This document shows positions 8,564 through 15,082 of a stretch of 16,864 bases of DNA, piece after piece. Both the position numbers and the translations under genes were made by a program. Position 1 is the first letter of the stretch, and every line of letters starts with the position of its first letter. The notes under the pieces were generated by a model, which worked only from the letters and a program-made list of their open reading frames with translations, searched no databases and was not told the DNA's origin. This DNA is from Chlorobium sp. (GTDB taxonomy: Bacteria > Bacteroidota > Chlorobiia > Chlorobiales > Chlorobiaceae). The stretch spans positions 1 to 16,864 of the forward strand of contig JANQGE010000039.1 in the NCBI GenBank assembly GCA_028277485.1, given 5' to 3'.

Positions 8564-9304
8564 CTACGCTTTCCCCTGGTTAGCCACTGCATTGATTGCC
8601 TTTTGCAGTTCCTCCTGGTCTCCCAGGTAGTAACTTTTCAGCGGTTTCAAATCGTCGTCCAGTTCATAGACAAGCGGCACACCGGTTGGAATGTTCAGCC
8701 CGACGATATCCTCATCGGGGATATTGTCAAGGTATTTTACCAGCGCCCGGAGCGAATTGCCGTGAGCGGCAATAATAACCCTCTTGCCTGCTTTGATCTG
8801 CGGAGCAATCTGCTCATGCCACAACGGCAGAAAACGGGCAACCGTATCTTTAAGGCACTCTGTCAAGGGAATTTCACCCGGAGCAAGAGAGGCGTACCGG
8901 GGATCGTTACCCGGATAGCGAGAGTCGGTTTTTTCAAGCGGAGGCGGAGGCGTATCATAGCTTCTGCGCCAGATAAGCACCTGCTCCTCACCATGCTGCC
9001 GCGCGATTTCGGCCTTGTTCATTCCCTGGAGTGCTCCATAATGGCGCTCGTTCAGGCGCCAGTTCCTGAAAACCGGTATCCACATGAGATCCATCACGTC
9101 AAGCACATTCCACAGGGTACGTATCGCTCTCTTCAATACCGACGTATAAGCCACATCGAAAACAAAACCCTCTTGCTTCAGGAGTTCCCCGGCATTCCTG
9201 GATTCTGTTTCCCCTTTTTCGCTTAAATCGATATCGTACCAGCCGGTGAAGCGGTTCTCCTTGTTCCACCGACTCTCCCCGTGTCGAAGCAGTACCAGCT
9301 CCAT
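8564..9304 (-). CDS. gpmA: 2,3-bisphosphoglycerate-dependent phosphoglycerate mutase
   Basis: This cytoplasmic enzyme interconverts 3- and 2-phosphoglycerate in glycolysis and gluconeogenesis through a phosphohistidine. The 246 residues match the family length. The RHGES motif places the phosphorylated His at residue 8. Further active-site residues are Glu86 in RLNERHYGALQG, Arg113-Arg114 and His181 in AAHGNSLRAL. In a green sulfur bacterium the flux would run mainly from PEP towards hexoses (established knowledge of autotrophic metabolism, not seen here). The ATG at 9304 has a strong ribosome site, GGGAGGG, seven bases upstream. A 15-bp palindrome and MITE copy B lie immediately upstream, so control of this gene may have been altered by that insertion. 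gltB follows after 362 bases on the same strand but is probably transcribed separately. Confidence 0.97.
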   Translation of the reverse strand: MELVLLRHGESRWNKENRFTGWYDIDLSEKGETESRNAGELLKQEGFVFDVAYTSVLKRAIRTLWNVLDVMDLMWIPVFRNWRLNERHYGALQGMNKAEIARQHGEEQVLIWRRSYDTPPPPLEKTDSRYPGNDPRYASLAPGEIPLTECLKDTVARFLPLWHEQIAPQIKAGKRVIIAAHGNSLRALVKYLDNIPDEDIVGLNIPTGVPLVYELDDDLKPLKSYYLGDQEELQKAINAVANQGKA

Positions 9305-9321
9305 GTATCTACCCTCCCTTT

Positions 9322-9336
9322 AAAATCATTGATTTT
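9322..9336. promoter_or_regulatory. 15-bp palindrome just upstream of the gpmA ribosome site
   Basis: AAAATCA-T-TGATTTT is a perfect palindrome with 7-bp arms. It lies three bases upstream of the gpmA GGGAGGG ribosome site and next to the TTTA target duplication of MITE copy B. It could be an operator or simply A/T-rich leader sequence; no known regulator is identified from it. Confidence 0.3.
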
Positions 9337-9339
9337 TTA

Positions 9340-9456
9340 GGGCACCTCTATTAATTTGTTGCGCGCCCTGATTGCTTCGTTGGCCGGATAGGAGAGTGTT
9401 TCTGTGCTCCGTCCGCCTCGTACTCATGTCGCTCACGACAATTTATAGAGGTGCCC
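9340..9456 (+). repeat. MITE-like element, copy B
   Basis: A 117-bp copy between divergent genes. The left end is GGGCACCTCTATTAA (9340-9354); the right end TTTATAGAGGTGCCC (9442-9456) differs from a perfect inverted repeat at one base. It is flanked by TTTA on both sides (9336-9339 and 9457-9460). The element lies 35 bases upstream of the gpmA start codon. Small reading frames crossing it resemble no protein and are ignored. Confidence 0.85.
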
Positions 9457-9736
9457 TTTATTGGGCGGCACTTGGGTATTTCCACCCTATTTTCCCAAAT
9501 CGTGTCAATGTAATAATCTTGAATACTTTTCTCAAACATTCTGTAGCCTTCCCCTGTAATAGCAAGGCAAACATCGCTGCTCGAAAGACAAAAAGCCTTC
9601 GTTTATAAGAAGAGCTTATGGTTTTATACGCTGAAATATGATATCTTTTGTTCTTTTGGCGCTAAAGGCCCAGTATATGTTTCAGTTTTACAAGACCGAC
9701 AAGGCATAAAGCCAGCCAAAGATTTGTCAACGCAAC
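9457..9736. other. Intergenic region upstream of the nitronate monooxygenase-like gene
   Basis: This divergent spacer should hold the promoter of the downstream plus-strand gene and perhaps that of gpmA. It is A/T-rich around 9600-9660, where TATGAT (9637-9642) is a possible -10 but has no good -35 at normal spacing. No convincing gene, RNA or second repeat copy is visible. Confidence 0.35.
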
Positions 9737-11002
9737 ATGAAGTTAGATAATTTCAGACTACAACTTGGTGCAAAAGAGTATATCCCAATCGTCATAGGCG
9801 GCATGGGTGTCAACATATCCACAACCGAACTTGCCCTCACGGCCGAAAAGTTAGGTGGCATTGGCCACATCTCCGATGCCGAAGTTTGTTATGTCTGTGA
9901 CCAGATGTTCAGCACCTCATACGTTACCCGTAAAAGGAAAAAGTACAGTTACAACACCAACAATCCTGACAAGTCAGACGATTATTTCGACCTCGAAGAG
10001 ATTGCAGAGGCACAGAAAATGTACGTCGAGCACACCGTTTCGCAAAAAAGCGGTAACGGCGCGATTTTCATGAACTGCATGGAAAAGCTGACCATGCGTG
10101 ATGCTTCCGAAACTTTTCGGACAAGGCTTTCAGCCGCAATGGATGCCGGAATAGACGGGCTTACACTTGCTGCCGGCCTTAACCTGCGCACCCTCGATCT
10201 CATCAAAGACCATCCGAGGTTCCATGACGTCAAGCTCGGGATCATTATCTCGTCATCACGCGCTTTGAGCATTTTTCTGAAGCGCGCTGTCAAACTGCAG
10301 CGCATCCCTGATTACATCATTGTTGAAGGCCCGCTGGCAGGAGGTCACCTCGGCTTCGGCCCTGACAATTGGCAGACATACGACCTGCATACAATTGTAA
10401 AAGAGGTGCTCGCCTTCCTCGAAAGCGAAGATCTGACTATCCCTGTTATACCGGCAGGTGGCATTTTTACAGGCACTGACGCGGTCGAACTCTTGAAGGC
10501 GGGAGCATCAGCAGTCCAGCTGGCTACGCGATTCACCATTACAAAAGAATCAGGTCTGCCGGACACCGTAAAACAACACTATATAAACGCTGAAAAAGAC
10601 GACATTGTCGTCAACACCGTCTCGCCTACCGGTTATCCGATGAGAATGCTCAGGAAGTCTCCGGTTCTGAACTATTCAACCAAGCCCAACTGCGAAGGGT
10701 TCGGCTACCTGCTCGACAATAAAGGCAAGTGCGGTTACATAGATTCATATTACAAGGCACTCGAAACCAGAGAAAAAGGCCAGCGCATGCAGATCACAGA
10801 CCAGACTTGCCTGTGCACGGGAATGGCCAAATATGACTGCTGGACCTGTGGCGACACCACCCACCGCCTGAAAGAAACCACAAACAAAATGCCCGACGGA
10901 AGCTGGCAACTGCCATCAGCCGAAGACATATTCAGGGACTATCAGTTCAGCGAAGACCAGCAGATACAGAAACCCTCTTTTAAAGAAAAAGTCAGCACCT
11001 GA
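9737..11002 (+). CDS. Nitronate monooxygenase-like FMN protein with Cys-rich C-terminal tail
   Basis: This is a 421-residue TIM-barrel flavoprotein of the nitronate monooxygenase / 2-nitropropane dioxygenase superfamily, which also holds FabK-type enoyl-ACP reductases. Visible motifs are GGMGVNIS (21-28), GPLAGGHLGFG (198-208) with the family's conserved His at 204, PVIPAGGIFTG (236-246) and GASAVQLATRF (256-266) for FMN phosphate binding. Residues 47-110 form an insert with a CYVC pair (51, 54). After residue about 310 comes a tail with six cysteines (319, 332, 358, 360, 368, 371), including CLC and CWTC pairs, which could bind zinc or an Fe-S cluster. The true substrate is unknown; 'nitronate monooxygenase' is a family label only. 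No strong ribosome site precedes the ATG. A hairpin overlaps the stop codon, then come MITE copies C and D. Confidence 0.85.
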   Translation: MKLDNFRLQLGAKEYIPIVIGGMGVNISTTELALTAEKLGGIGHISDAEVCYVCDQMFSTSYVTRKRKKYSYNTNNPDKSDDYFDLEEIAEAQKMYVEHTVSQKSGNGAIFMNCMEKLTMRDASETFRTRLSAAMDAGIDGLTLAAGLNLRTLDLIKDHPRFHDVKLGIIISSSRALSIFLKRAVKLQRIPDYIIVEGPLAGGHLGFGPDNWQTYDLHTIVKEVLAFLESEDLTIPVIPAGGIFTGTDAVELLKAGASAVQLATRFTITKESGLPDTVKQHYINAEKDDIVVNTVSPTGYPMRMLRKSPVLNYSTKPNCEGFGYLLDNKGKCGYIDSYYKALETREKGQRMQITDQTCLCTGMAKYDCWTCGDTTHRLKETTNKMPDGSWQLPSAEDIFRDYQFSEDQQIQKPSFKEKVST

Positions 11003-11031
11003 CTGTTGAGCAAAGTTGTTCAACAAGTCAG
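10999..11031 (+). other. Hairpin overlapping the stop codon of the monooxygenase-like gene
   Basis: CTGACTGTTGA (10999-11009) pairs with TCAACAAGTCAG (11020-11031) with a one-base bulge and a 10-base loop. It begins with the last sense-codon base and includes the TGA stop. There is no T-run after it, so it is more likely a 3'-end stabilising or rho-assisted structure than an intrinsic terminator. Confidence 0.4.
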
Positions 11032-11070
11032 GCTATCCGGCCTGCTGATTTCCCCGGCGCAGTTTATTTA

Positions 11071-11156
11071 GGGCACCTCTATTATTGTCATGAGCGGTTC
11101 ACGTGAAAGACAAACGGAGCGCAGAAACCCCTCTCTATCCGATCAACGATGCTATT
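11071..11156 (-). repeat. MITE-like element, truncated copy C
   Basis: The sequence starts with the intact end GGGCACCTCTATTA and follows the inverted-orientation consensus (AAACGGAGCGCAGAAAC...CTATCCGATCAACGATG) for about 86 bases. It stops where copy D begins, so roughly 30 bases at its far end are missing. It is preceded by TTTA (11067-11070), the target sequence favoured by the family. Confidence 0.7.
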
Positions 11157-11273
11157 GGACACCTCTATAAATTGTTGTGAGCGACCTGAGTACAAGGCGG
11201 ACGGAGCACAGAAACACTCTCTTATCCGGCCAACGAAGTAATCAAGGCGCGCAACAAATTAATAGAGGCACCC
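11157..11273 (-). repeat. MITE-like element, copy D
   Basis: A 117-bp copy in inverted orientation. Its ends are GGACACCTCTATAAA (11157-11171) and TTAATAGAGGCACCC (11259-11273), with a few mismatches between them. The body closely follows copies A and B in reverse complement (GGCGGACGGAGCACAGAAACACTC). The sequence after it, TTTTA, resembles the TTTA before copy C, so the C-D pair together looks bounded by one target duplication. Confidence 0.8.
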
Positions 11274-11355
11274 TTTTATAAAAGAACTGTTACATTAGGA
11301 TAGGTAGCATGACCTTCCAACCGGCCTCATGCCGGCGTGAATCAAACGGTTCGTT

Positions 11356-12375
11356 ATGAAGAGGAAGCTGAGACTCCTGCTGACAACAGCACTGATCTTT
11401 TTTCTGTCGCTGATGCTGATTTTTCTTTTCAATCAGCTCTACTTTTTCGCTTCACTTGTCAGCAGCCTTCACCCCATAGCAGGTTACTCCGTGCTTGTAG
11501 TCGGAGCCGGGGTCTTCTGCCTCCTTGTGCTTTCCGCTGTCTCATTCTGGCGCTCCCCCTCAAGGCCTGCTTTTCCGGAAAATGAGGTTTCTCCCAACTA
11601 TGATGCCTACATACGCCACCTCGGCACAACCCAGCCGACACATCCTTCACACCCTGAACCTCTAAAAGAGGAAAAGAACCAGCGATGGATGAGGTCCAAC
11701 CTCAAGCTGCTTGAAGTCGATGCCTTGAATATCACAAAGGAGCTGGCCACCAAAAACTTTTTCATAGGTGCTTTCGCCCAGAACACCTCTTACGGCACAA
11801 CAACTTCATTGATGAACAACCTGAAGCTCGTATGGAGGATTTACAAGCTATACCACCGCAGACATTATGGCAGGGACCTGCTTACCCTCTATCGTTTCAC
11901 CTATGAATCCCTTCCTCTCTCGGATTTCCACAAAGAGGAGCTCCCGTCACACATCAAGCCCATTATTCAGTCCTCTTTCAGCAATACGCTTGCAACGCTT
12001 CTCCCCGGCGGGAACCTGTTAACCCCCTTTTTCCTCAACTTTTTCCTGGCTGGTTCCACAAATACCTACCTTACGTGCCTTACAGGCATTATCAGCAGCC
12101 GTTACTGTCAGGCGCTTTCCGAAGAAGATAAAGCCGAAATCGTGCGCCAGAGCAAGTTGGAAGCTTCGTTCATGCTTAAGGAGATTGTAAAGGAGTGCAA
12201 CCCGATACTTTCTCAAACCATCAGCAACGCGGTTAAAAAAGCCGGCATAGAAAGCCTTGACAGCGTCCCGCCATCATCCAGCGGTAGTCTCGCCCAGGAC
12301 ATCGTCTCTCATCTGGCACAGTCGCTTAAAAACATCATTCGTGAAAATGTCGAAGTCGAGAAGGAAAAGCAGTGA
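11356..12375 (+). CDS. Membrane protein of unknown function
   Basis: I do not recognise this 339-residue protein with confidence. It has a basic N terminus (MKRKLR), two strong hydrophobic segments at about 7-34 and 41-65, a Pro-rich hydrophilic linker (66-105) and a long, mostly helical region. A third hydrophobic stretch (210-245) contains LLTPFFLNFFLAGSTNTYLTCLTG. The C-terminal 90 residues are charged and helical, ending in VEVEKEKQ. Two N-terminal membrane helices followed by a helical body with a buried hydrophobic segment resemble the DUF697/YcjF type of inner-membrane protein, but this rests on general pattern only. The ATG at 11356 has no clear ribosome site; an overlapping GTG frame at 11337 is a shadow. 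The gene stands alone between the MITE pair and a repeat block, facing tadA. Confidence 0.8.
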   Translation: MKRKLRLLLTTALIFFLSLMLIFLFNQLYFFASLVSSLHPIAGYSVLVVGAGVFCLLVLSAVSFWRSPSRPAFPENEVSPNYDAYIRHLGTTQPTHPSHPEPLKEEKNQRWMRSNLKLLEVDALNITKELATKNFFIGAFAQNTSYGTTTSLMNNLKLVWRIYKLYHRRHYGRDLLTLYRFTYESLPLSDFHKEELPSHIKPIIQSSFSNTLATLLPGGNLLTPFFLNFFLAGSTNTYLTCLTGIISSRYCQALSEEDKAEIVRQSKLEASFMLKEIVKECNPILSQTISNAVKKAGIESLDSVPPSSSGSLAQDIVSHLAQSLKNIIRENVEVEKEKQ

Positions 12376-12689
12376 AGCCGGAATGAATTTTTCCCCACCC
12401 CCGGCCAAGCCATCTCAAGTCACTCGTTACCACACAAGACATATGCAATGTCGCAACGGTTTTTTCTTTCGGGGTTCGCCGTCGGTATCGGAATTGGGAA
12501 TCGATCTTTTCTCTAATGCCAACTGCGAACTTCTTGTCTTGTCACTCGTCACTATTTGCCTACTGACTACTGCCAACTTTTGAATTTTGACTTTGTCACT
12601 ATTCTTTCTCCCTCCTAACACATAGCACGTAACACCATCTTCCACAGACTTATTGTGTTTACGGAACAACGTCCCGCATCTGTAGCTGC
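12376..12689. other. Convergent intergenic region between the membrane-protein gene and tadA
   Basis: No gene is visible in these 314 bases. Most of it is the composite short-word block at 12466-12632. An isolated AAGTCACTCGTTACCAC near 12417-12433 belongs to the same word family. No convincing intrinsic terminator is seen for either convergent gene, although the block may serve as the 3' region of both. Confidence 0.5.
12466..12632. repeat. Composite degenerate short-word block 1
   Basis: It opens with CTTTCGGGGTTCGC (12466-12479) and continues with degenerate words of the TCGGAAT/GGGAATCG type, then CCAACTGC, then TTGTCACTCGTCACTATT, then GCCTACTGACTACTGCC. It ends with CCTAACACATAGCACGTAA (12614-12632). 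Block 2 at 16535-16766 has the same opening 14 bases and the same closing 19 bases. The sequence is not coding-like and is quasi-periodic (about 6-8 bases) rather than an exact tandem repeat. Confidence 0.7.
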
Positions 12690-13145
12690 TTACTGATCCC
12701 GCAGTCCCCGGAAAAACTCCTGAAGAAGGCTTTGGGCCTTGTGTTCGAGAATACCGCCGTAAACTTCCGGCTGGTGGTTCAGGTGTTTTGAGGCGACAAT
12801 GTTCATAACGGTACCGCACGCCCCCATCTTAGGGTCGTAAGCCCCGAATACAAGTCGACCGACCTTTGCGTTCACGACCGCACCCGCACACATGGGGCAC
12901 GGCTCAAGAGTGACGGCCAGTGTACAGTCACTGAGGTATTTGCTCCCGAGAGTCGCCATCGCCGCCGTCAGCGCTATTATCTCTGCATGTGCGGTTGCAT
13001 CCGTAAGCTCCTCGATCTGGTTATGTCCTCTGCCGATAACCCGGCCGCCGGCGTCAAAAACCACCGCACCGACAGGCACCTCTTTTTTCTCATACGCCTT
13101 GATCGCCTCACGAAAGGCCTGTTCCATACAGTATGAAAGATCCAT
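12690..13145 (-). CDS. tadA: tRNA-specific adenosine deaminase TadA
   Basis: TadA deaminates adenosine 34 of tRNA-Arg(ACG) to inosine, so that one tRNA reads CGU, CGC and CGA. The 151 residues are typical. The zinc-dependent cytidine/deoxycytidylate deaminase signature is complete: His53 and the proton shuttle Glu55 in HAE (53-55), then Cys83 and Cys86 in EPCPMCAGA. The N-terminal segment EVPVGAVVFD and the following H-N (41-42) in GRGHNQIEE are family hallmarks. The ATG at 13145 gives the normal N terminus; no strong ribosome site is seen. The protein ends soon after LLQEFFRGLR, as in relatives. The gene is divergent from sucC and convergent with the membrane-protein gene. A truncated MITE copy and a palindromic element lie in its upstream region. 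Confidence 0.96.
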   Translation of the reverse strand: MDLSYCMEQAFREAIKAYEKKEVPVGAVVFDAGGRVIGRGHNQIEELTDATAHAEIIALTAAMATLGSKYLSDCTLAVTLEPCPMCAGAVVNAKVGRLVFGAYDPKMGACGTVMNIVASKHLNHQPEVYGGILEHKAQSLLQEFFRGLRDQ

Positions 13146-13177
13146 GTTTCAGATGTCAGCGTTTACATCGTCTAAAA

Positions 13178-13226
13178 GACCCCTTTATTGCACGCCCTGA
13201 CTACTTCACCGGGCGGATAGAGTACA
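13178..13226 (+). repeat. MITE-like element, left-half fragment G
   Basis: GACCCCTTTATTGCACGCCC, then TGACTACTTCACCGGGCGGATAG, follows the left half of the family (GGGCACCTCTATT...GCGCGCCCTGATTACTTCGTTG.CCGGATAGG) with several mismatches and a short deletion after ATT. The right half is absent. It is a decayed or truncated copy. Confidence 0.5.
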
Positions 13227-13253
13227 AAACCCCACCTGATATGGCAATACAGA

Positions 13254-13377
13254 CCTAAACTGAACGATTGCCGATCATACCGAATCTGCTTCGTTACAGG
13301 GAACTTGCAGTAGTTCACTACAGCGGCGTTCCCTGTGCCTTGCATCTCCGCCATGTTCGACAATCGCTCAATTTAGG
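13254..13377. repeat. 124-bp imperfect palindromic element
   Basis: The two ends are inverted copies: CCTAAACTGAACGATTGCCG at 13254-13273 against the reverse complement of the right end, CCTAAATTGAGCGATTGTCG (from 13377 leftward). Nested inside are the perfect 9-bp arms ACAGGGAAC (13296-13304) and GTTCCCTGT (13328-13336), and a central hairpin GTAGT-TC-ACTAC (13310-13321). The whole could extrude as a cruciform or fold as one long RNA hairpin. It is unrelated in sequence to the GGGCACC family. A fragment resembling its end occurs at 3460-3481. It resembles dispersed palindromic repeats I recall from Chlorobi and Deltaproteobacteria containing 'GAGATGCAAGGC'; that link is from memory. Confidence 0.75.
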
Positions 13378-13384
13378 ACAGAAT

Positions 13385-13413
13385 TTTATCTAAAACTCAT
13401 TTTTTGCTATTAT
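13385..13413 (+). promoter_or_regulatory. Possible sucC promoter
   Basis: TGCTATTAT includes an extended -10 (TG-n-TATTAT, hexamer 13408-13413). A weak -35-like TTTATC lies 17 bases upstream (13385-13390). It is in an A/T-rich stretch about 80 bases before the sucC start and immediately after the palindromic element. The -35 match is poor, so this is a candidate only. Confidence 0.3.
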
Positions 13414-13491
13414 AAGCTTTTTGTTTCCCACTTTTATGAACAACGATCCTGTTCGACAGTTTTAACAACAAATAAGTAACTCTACAAGACC

Positions 13492-14667
13492 ATGAATATT
13501 CACGAATATCAAGGGAAGGATATATTGCGTAAGTTTGGGGTTTCCGTCCCTAAAGGAATTGTTGTTTTCTCCGCGGATGAAGCCAGACAGGCCGCCGAGC
13601 AGTTGTTCGAAGAGCAGGAAAGCAGCGTTGTCGTGGTCAAGGCCCAGATCCATGCCGGGGGGCGCGGGAAAGCCGGTGGTGTCAAACTTGCAAAATCATC
13701 CGAAGAAGCGCATGATATCGCTGGTCAGATGCTTGGAGCAACGCTGGTAACCCACCAGACCGGTCCGGAAGGCAAAGAGGTCAAGCGCCTGCTGATCGAA
13801 GAAGGCATGAACATTGACAAAGAATTTTATGTAGGGATAACCCTCGACCGCGCGACATCAAACAACGTTCTCATGGTTTCCACCGAAGGCGGAATGGAGA
13901 TCGAGAAGGTTGCGGAAGAAACACCTGAAAAACTTCTGAAAATCCAGATTCATCCTCTTCACGGGATTCAGGGTTTCCAGGCCCGCCAGGCAGCGTTTTT
14001 CCTCGGACTCGAAGGCGACAAATTCAAAAACGCCGTCAAGTTCATCACAGCCCTGTATAAAGCTTATACTTCCATTGACGCATCTCTCGCAGAGATCAAT
14101 CCTCTGGTAATTACCAAAGAAGGCCGTGTTTTGGCTCTCGATGCCAAAATCAATTTCGACTCAAATGCTCTTTTCCGCCACAAGGATTTCCTCGAGCTCA
14201 GAGATACCAGCGAAGAAGACCCGTTTGAAGTCGAAGCATCAAAATCAAACCTTAACTATGTCCGGCTCGACGGTAATGTCGGCTGTATGGTTAATGGCGC
14301 CGGGCTGGCAATGGCTACAATGGACATGATCCAGCTTGCAGGGGGCAAACCCGCAAATTTCCTCGACGTAGGGGGGGGTGCCAGTCCCGAAACCGTTAGG
14401 GAAGGCTTTAAAATCATCATGAGCGACAAGAATGTCAGGGCTATTCTTGTCAACATCTTCGGCGGAATTGTACGCTGTGACCGCGTTGCCGGAGGCGTGA
14501 TTGAAGCCGCAAAAAAGGTGGGCCTGAACCTTCCGGTCATTGTCAGGCTTGAAGGAACCAACGCCGAAGTTGCCCAGAAGATGCTTGACGAATCCGGCCT
14601 CAACCTCATTGCAGCAAACGGACTGCGAGAAGCGGCCCGGAAAGTCAACGAAGCCCTTGCAGGATAA
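13492..14667 (+). CDS. sucC: Succinyl-CoA synthetase (ADP-forming), beta subunit
   Basis: With the alpha subunit (SucD) this cytoplasmic enzyme interconverts succinate plus CoA plus ATP and succinyl-CoA plus ADP plus phosphate. In green sulfur bacteria it works mainly toward succinyl-CoA in the reductive TCA cycle (established knowledge of the group). The 391 residues are family-typical. The N-terminal ATP-grasp domain begins MNIHEYQGKDILRKFGV and has KAQIHAGGRGKAGGVK (about 50-65) for nucleotide binding and LAEINPLV for metal binding. The C-terminal CoA-ligase domain has GNVGCMVNGAGLAMATMD, FLDVGGGA and NIFGGIVRCD, which form the subunit interface and phosphate-binding end. No Shine-Dalgarno is evident before the ATG. 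sucD does not follow, so the alpha subunit must be encoded elsewhere. Confidence 0.98.
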   Translation: MNIHEYQGKDILRKFGVSVPKGIVVFSADEARQAAEQLFEEQESSVVVVKAQIHAGGRGKAGGVKLAKSSEEAHDIAGQMLGATLVTHQTGPEGKEVKRLLIEEGMNIDKEFYVGITLDRATSNNVLMVSTEGGMEIEKVAEETPEKLLKIQIHPLHGIQGFQARQAAFFLGLEGDKFKNAVKFITALYKAYTSIDASLAEINPLVITKEGRVLALDAKINFDSNALFRHKDFLELRDTSEEDPFEVEASKSNLNYVRLDGNVGCMVNGAGLAMATMDMIQLAGGKPANFLDVGGGASPETVREGFKIIMSDKNVRAILVNIFGGIVRCDRVAGGVIEAAKKVGLNLPVIVRLEGTNAEVAQKMLDESGLNLIAANGLREAARKVNEALAG

Positions 14668-14740
14668 CACATCTATATCCCGCTTTCAGCGATGCATACA
14701 AGCAAGGCCCTCATCCACAAAACAGGCACATCCATCCAGC

Positions 14741-14896
14741 ATGTCTTTCCTGAATAAAAGCGAAGAAGATATTGTGAAACAGGGAAAAAGAGAGGGGTCG
14801 AGCATTACAACCAGTTACAGAGGCGTTTTCACGCCTCTTTCACCGGGTTCAACAACAGATCAGAAAACACCAGAAAACATGGATCACGCTATCTGA
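14741..14896 (+). pseudogene. Possible 51-codon small gene or gene remnant
   Basis: From ATG at 14741 the frame reads MSFLNKSEEDIVKQGKREGS, then SITTSYRGVFTPLSPG, and stops at TGA 14894-14896. The composition is protein-like (charged start, few rare codons), unlike the surrounding spacer. It could be the surviving 5' end of a longer gene or a true small protein. No ribosome site precedes it, and the frame is open further upstream into sucC out of frame, so an accident of composition is also possible. I recognise no family with confidence. The hairpin at 14819-14838 lies inside it. Confidence 0.3.
14819..14838 (+). terminator. Weak hairpin downstream of sucC
   Basis: AGAGGCG (14819-14825) pairs perfectly with CGCCTCT (14832-14838) around a 6-base loop. 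It is followed only by TTC, so the T-run is poor. It is the best candidate for a sucC terminator, about 150 bases past the stop codon, but may simply be coding sequence of the small frame it overlaps. Confidence 0.35.
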
Positions 14897-14986
14897 ACAC
14901 ATATCAACACATACGTAACCTTATCATCTAAACGCCGACCTGTTGCCAAACATTTCACGCAGCAACACTAACCTAATTGGATAGTA

Positions 14987-15014
14987 AAGGTGCCTGTTCC
15001 TACTCAAGCACCTT
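14987..15014 (+). other. Hairpin upstream of bciB
   Basis: AAGGTGC (14987-14993) pairs with GCACCTT (15008-15014) across a 14-base loop. It lacks a following T-run. It might be a remnant terminator or a regulatory structure ahead of bciB; no known leader family is recognised. Confidence 0.25.
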
Positions 15015-15030
15015 CACAATATAGGACGAC

Positions 15031-15082
15031 CTTTTTTCATAAATCTTGCTTCTTTTTCAAAAAAAAATAAAAATATTTTTTT
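15031..15082 (+). promoter_or_regulatory. A/T-tract region, likely bciB promoter or UP-like region
   Basis: A run of A and T tracts (CTTTTTTC, then nine consecutive A, TAAAAATA and seven T) lies about 100 bases before the bciB ATG. TTGCTT (15046-15051) is a fair -35, but no good -10 follows at 16-18 bases. Phased A/T tracts of this sort usually curve DNA and often lie at promoters; exact start sites cannot be assigned. Confidence 0.3.

Larger units (their letters stand above)
11003..11355. other. Intergenic region dominated by two MITE-like copies
   Basis: This spacer between two plus-strand genes consists mainly of repeat copies C (truncated) and D, both inverted relative to copies A and B. 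After 11273 only about 80 bases of unique sequence remain before the membrane-protein start, so its promoter is either there or inside or upstream of the repeats. Confidence 0.5.
13146..13491. other. Divergent tadA-sucC intergenic region
   Basis: These 346 bases must supply promoters in both directions. They contain a half copy of the MITE-like family (about 13178-13226), a 124-bp palindromic element (13254-13377) and, next to sucC, an A/T-rich stretch with a likely promoter. A reading frame across the palindrome (13172-13363, minus) is not protein-like. Confidence 0.5.

Noticed and set aside
9351..9539. A 62-codon minus-strand frame
   Set aside because: It is a translation of MITE copy B and flanking spacer, with no protein-like features.
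12466..12632. CRISPR-like array in the short-word blocks
   Set aside because: There are no identical repeats of 24-40 bases with regular spacers, and no cas genes; the periodicity is 6-8 bases and degenerate.
12427..12819. A minus-strand frame overlapping the tadA 3' end
   Set aside because: It reads out of frame through tadA and through the repeat block, and does not resemble a protein.
13172..13363. A 63-codon minus-strand frame
   Set aside because: It is a translation of the palindromic element, and the pairing of the DNA explains the sequence better.
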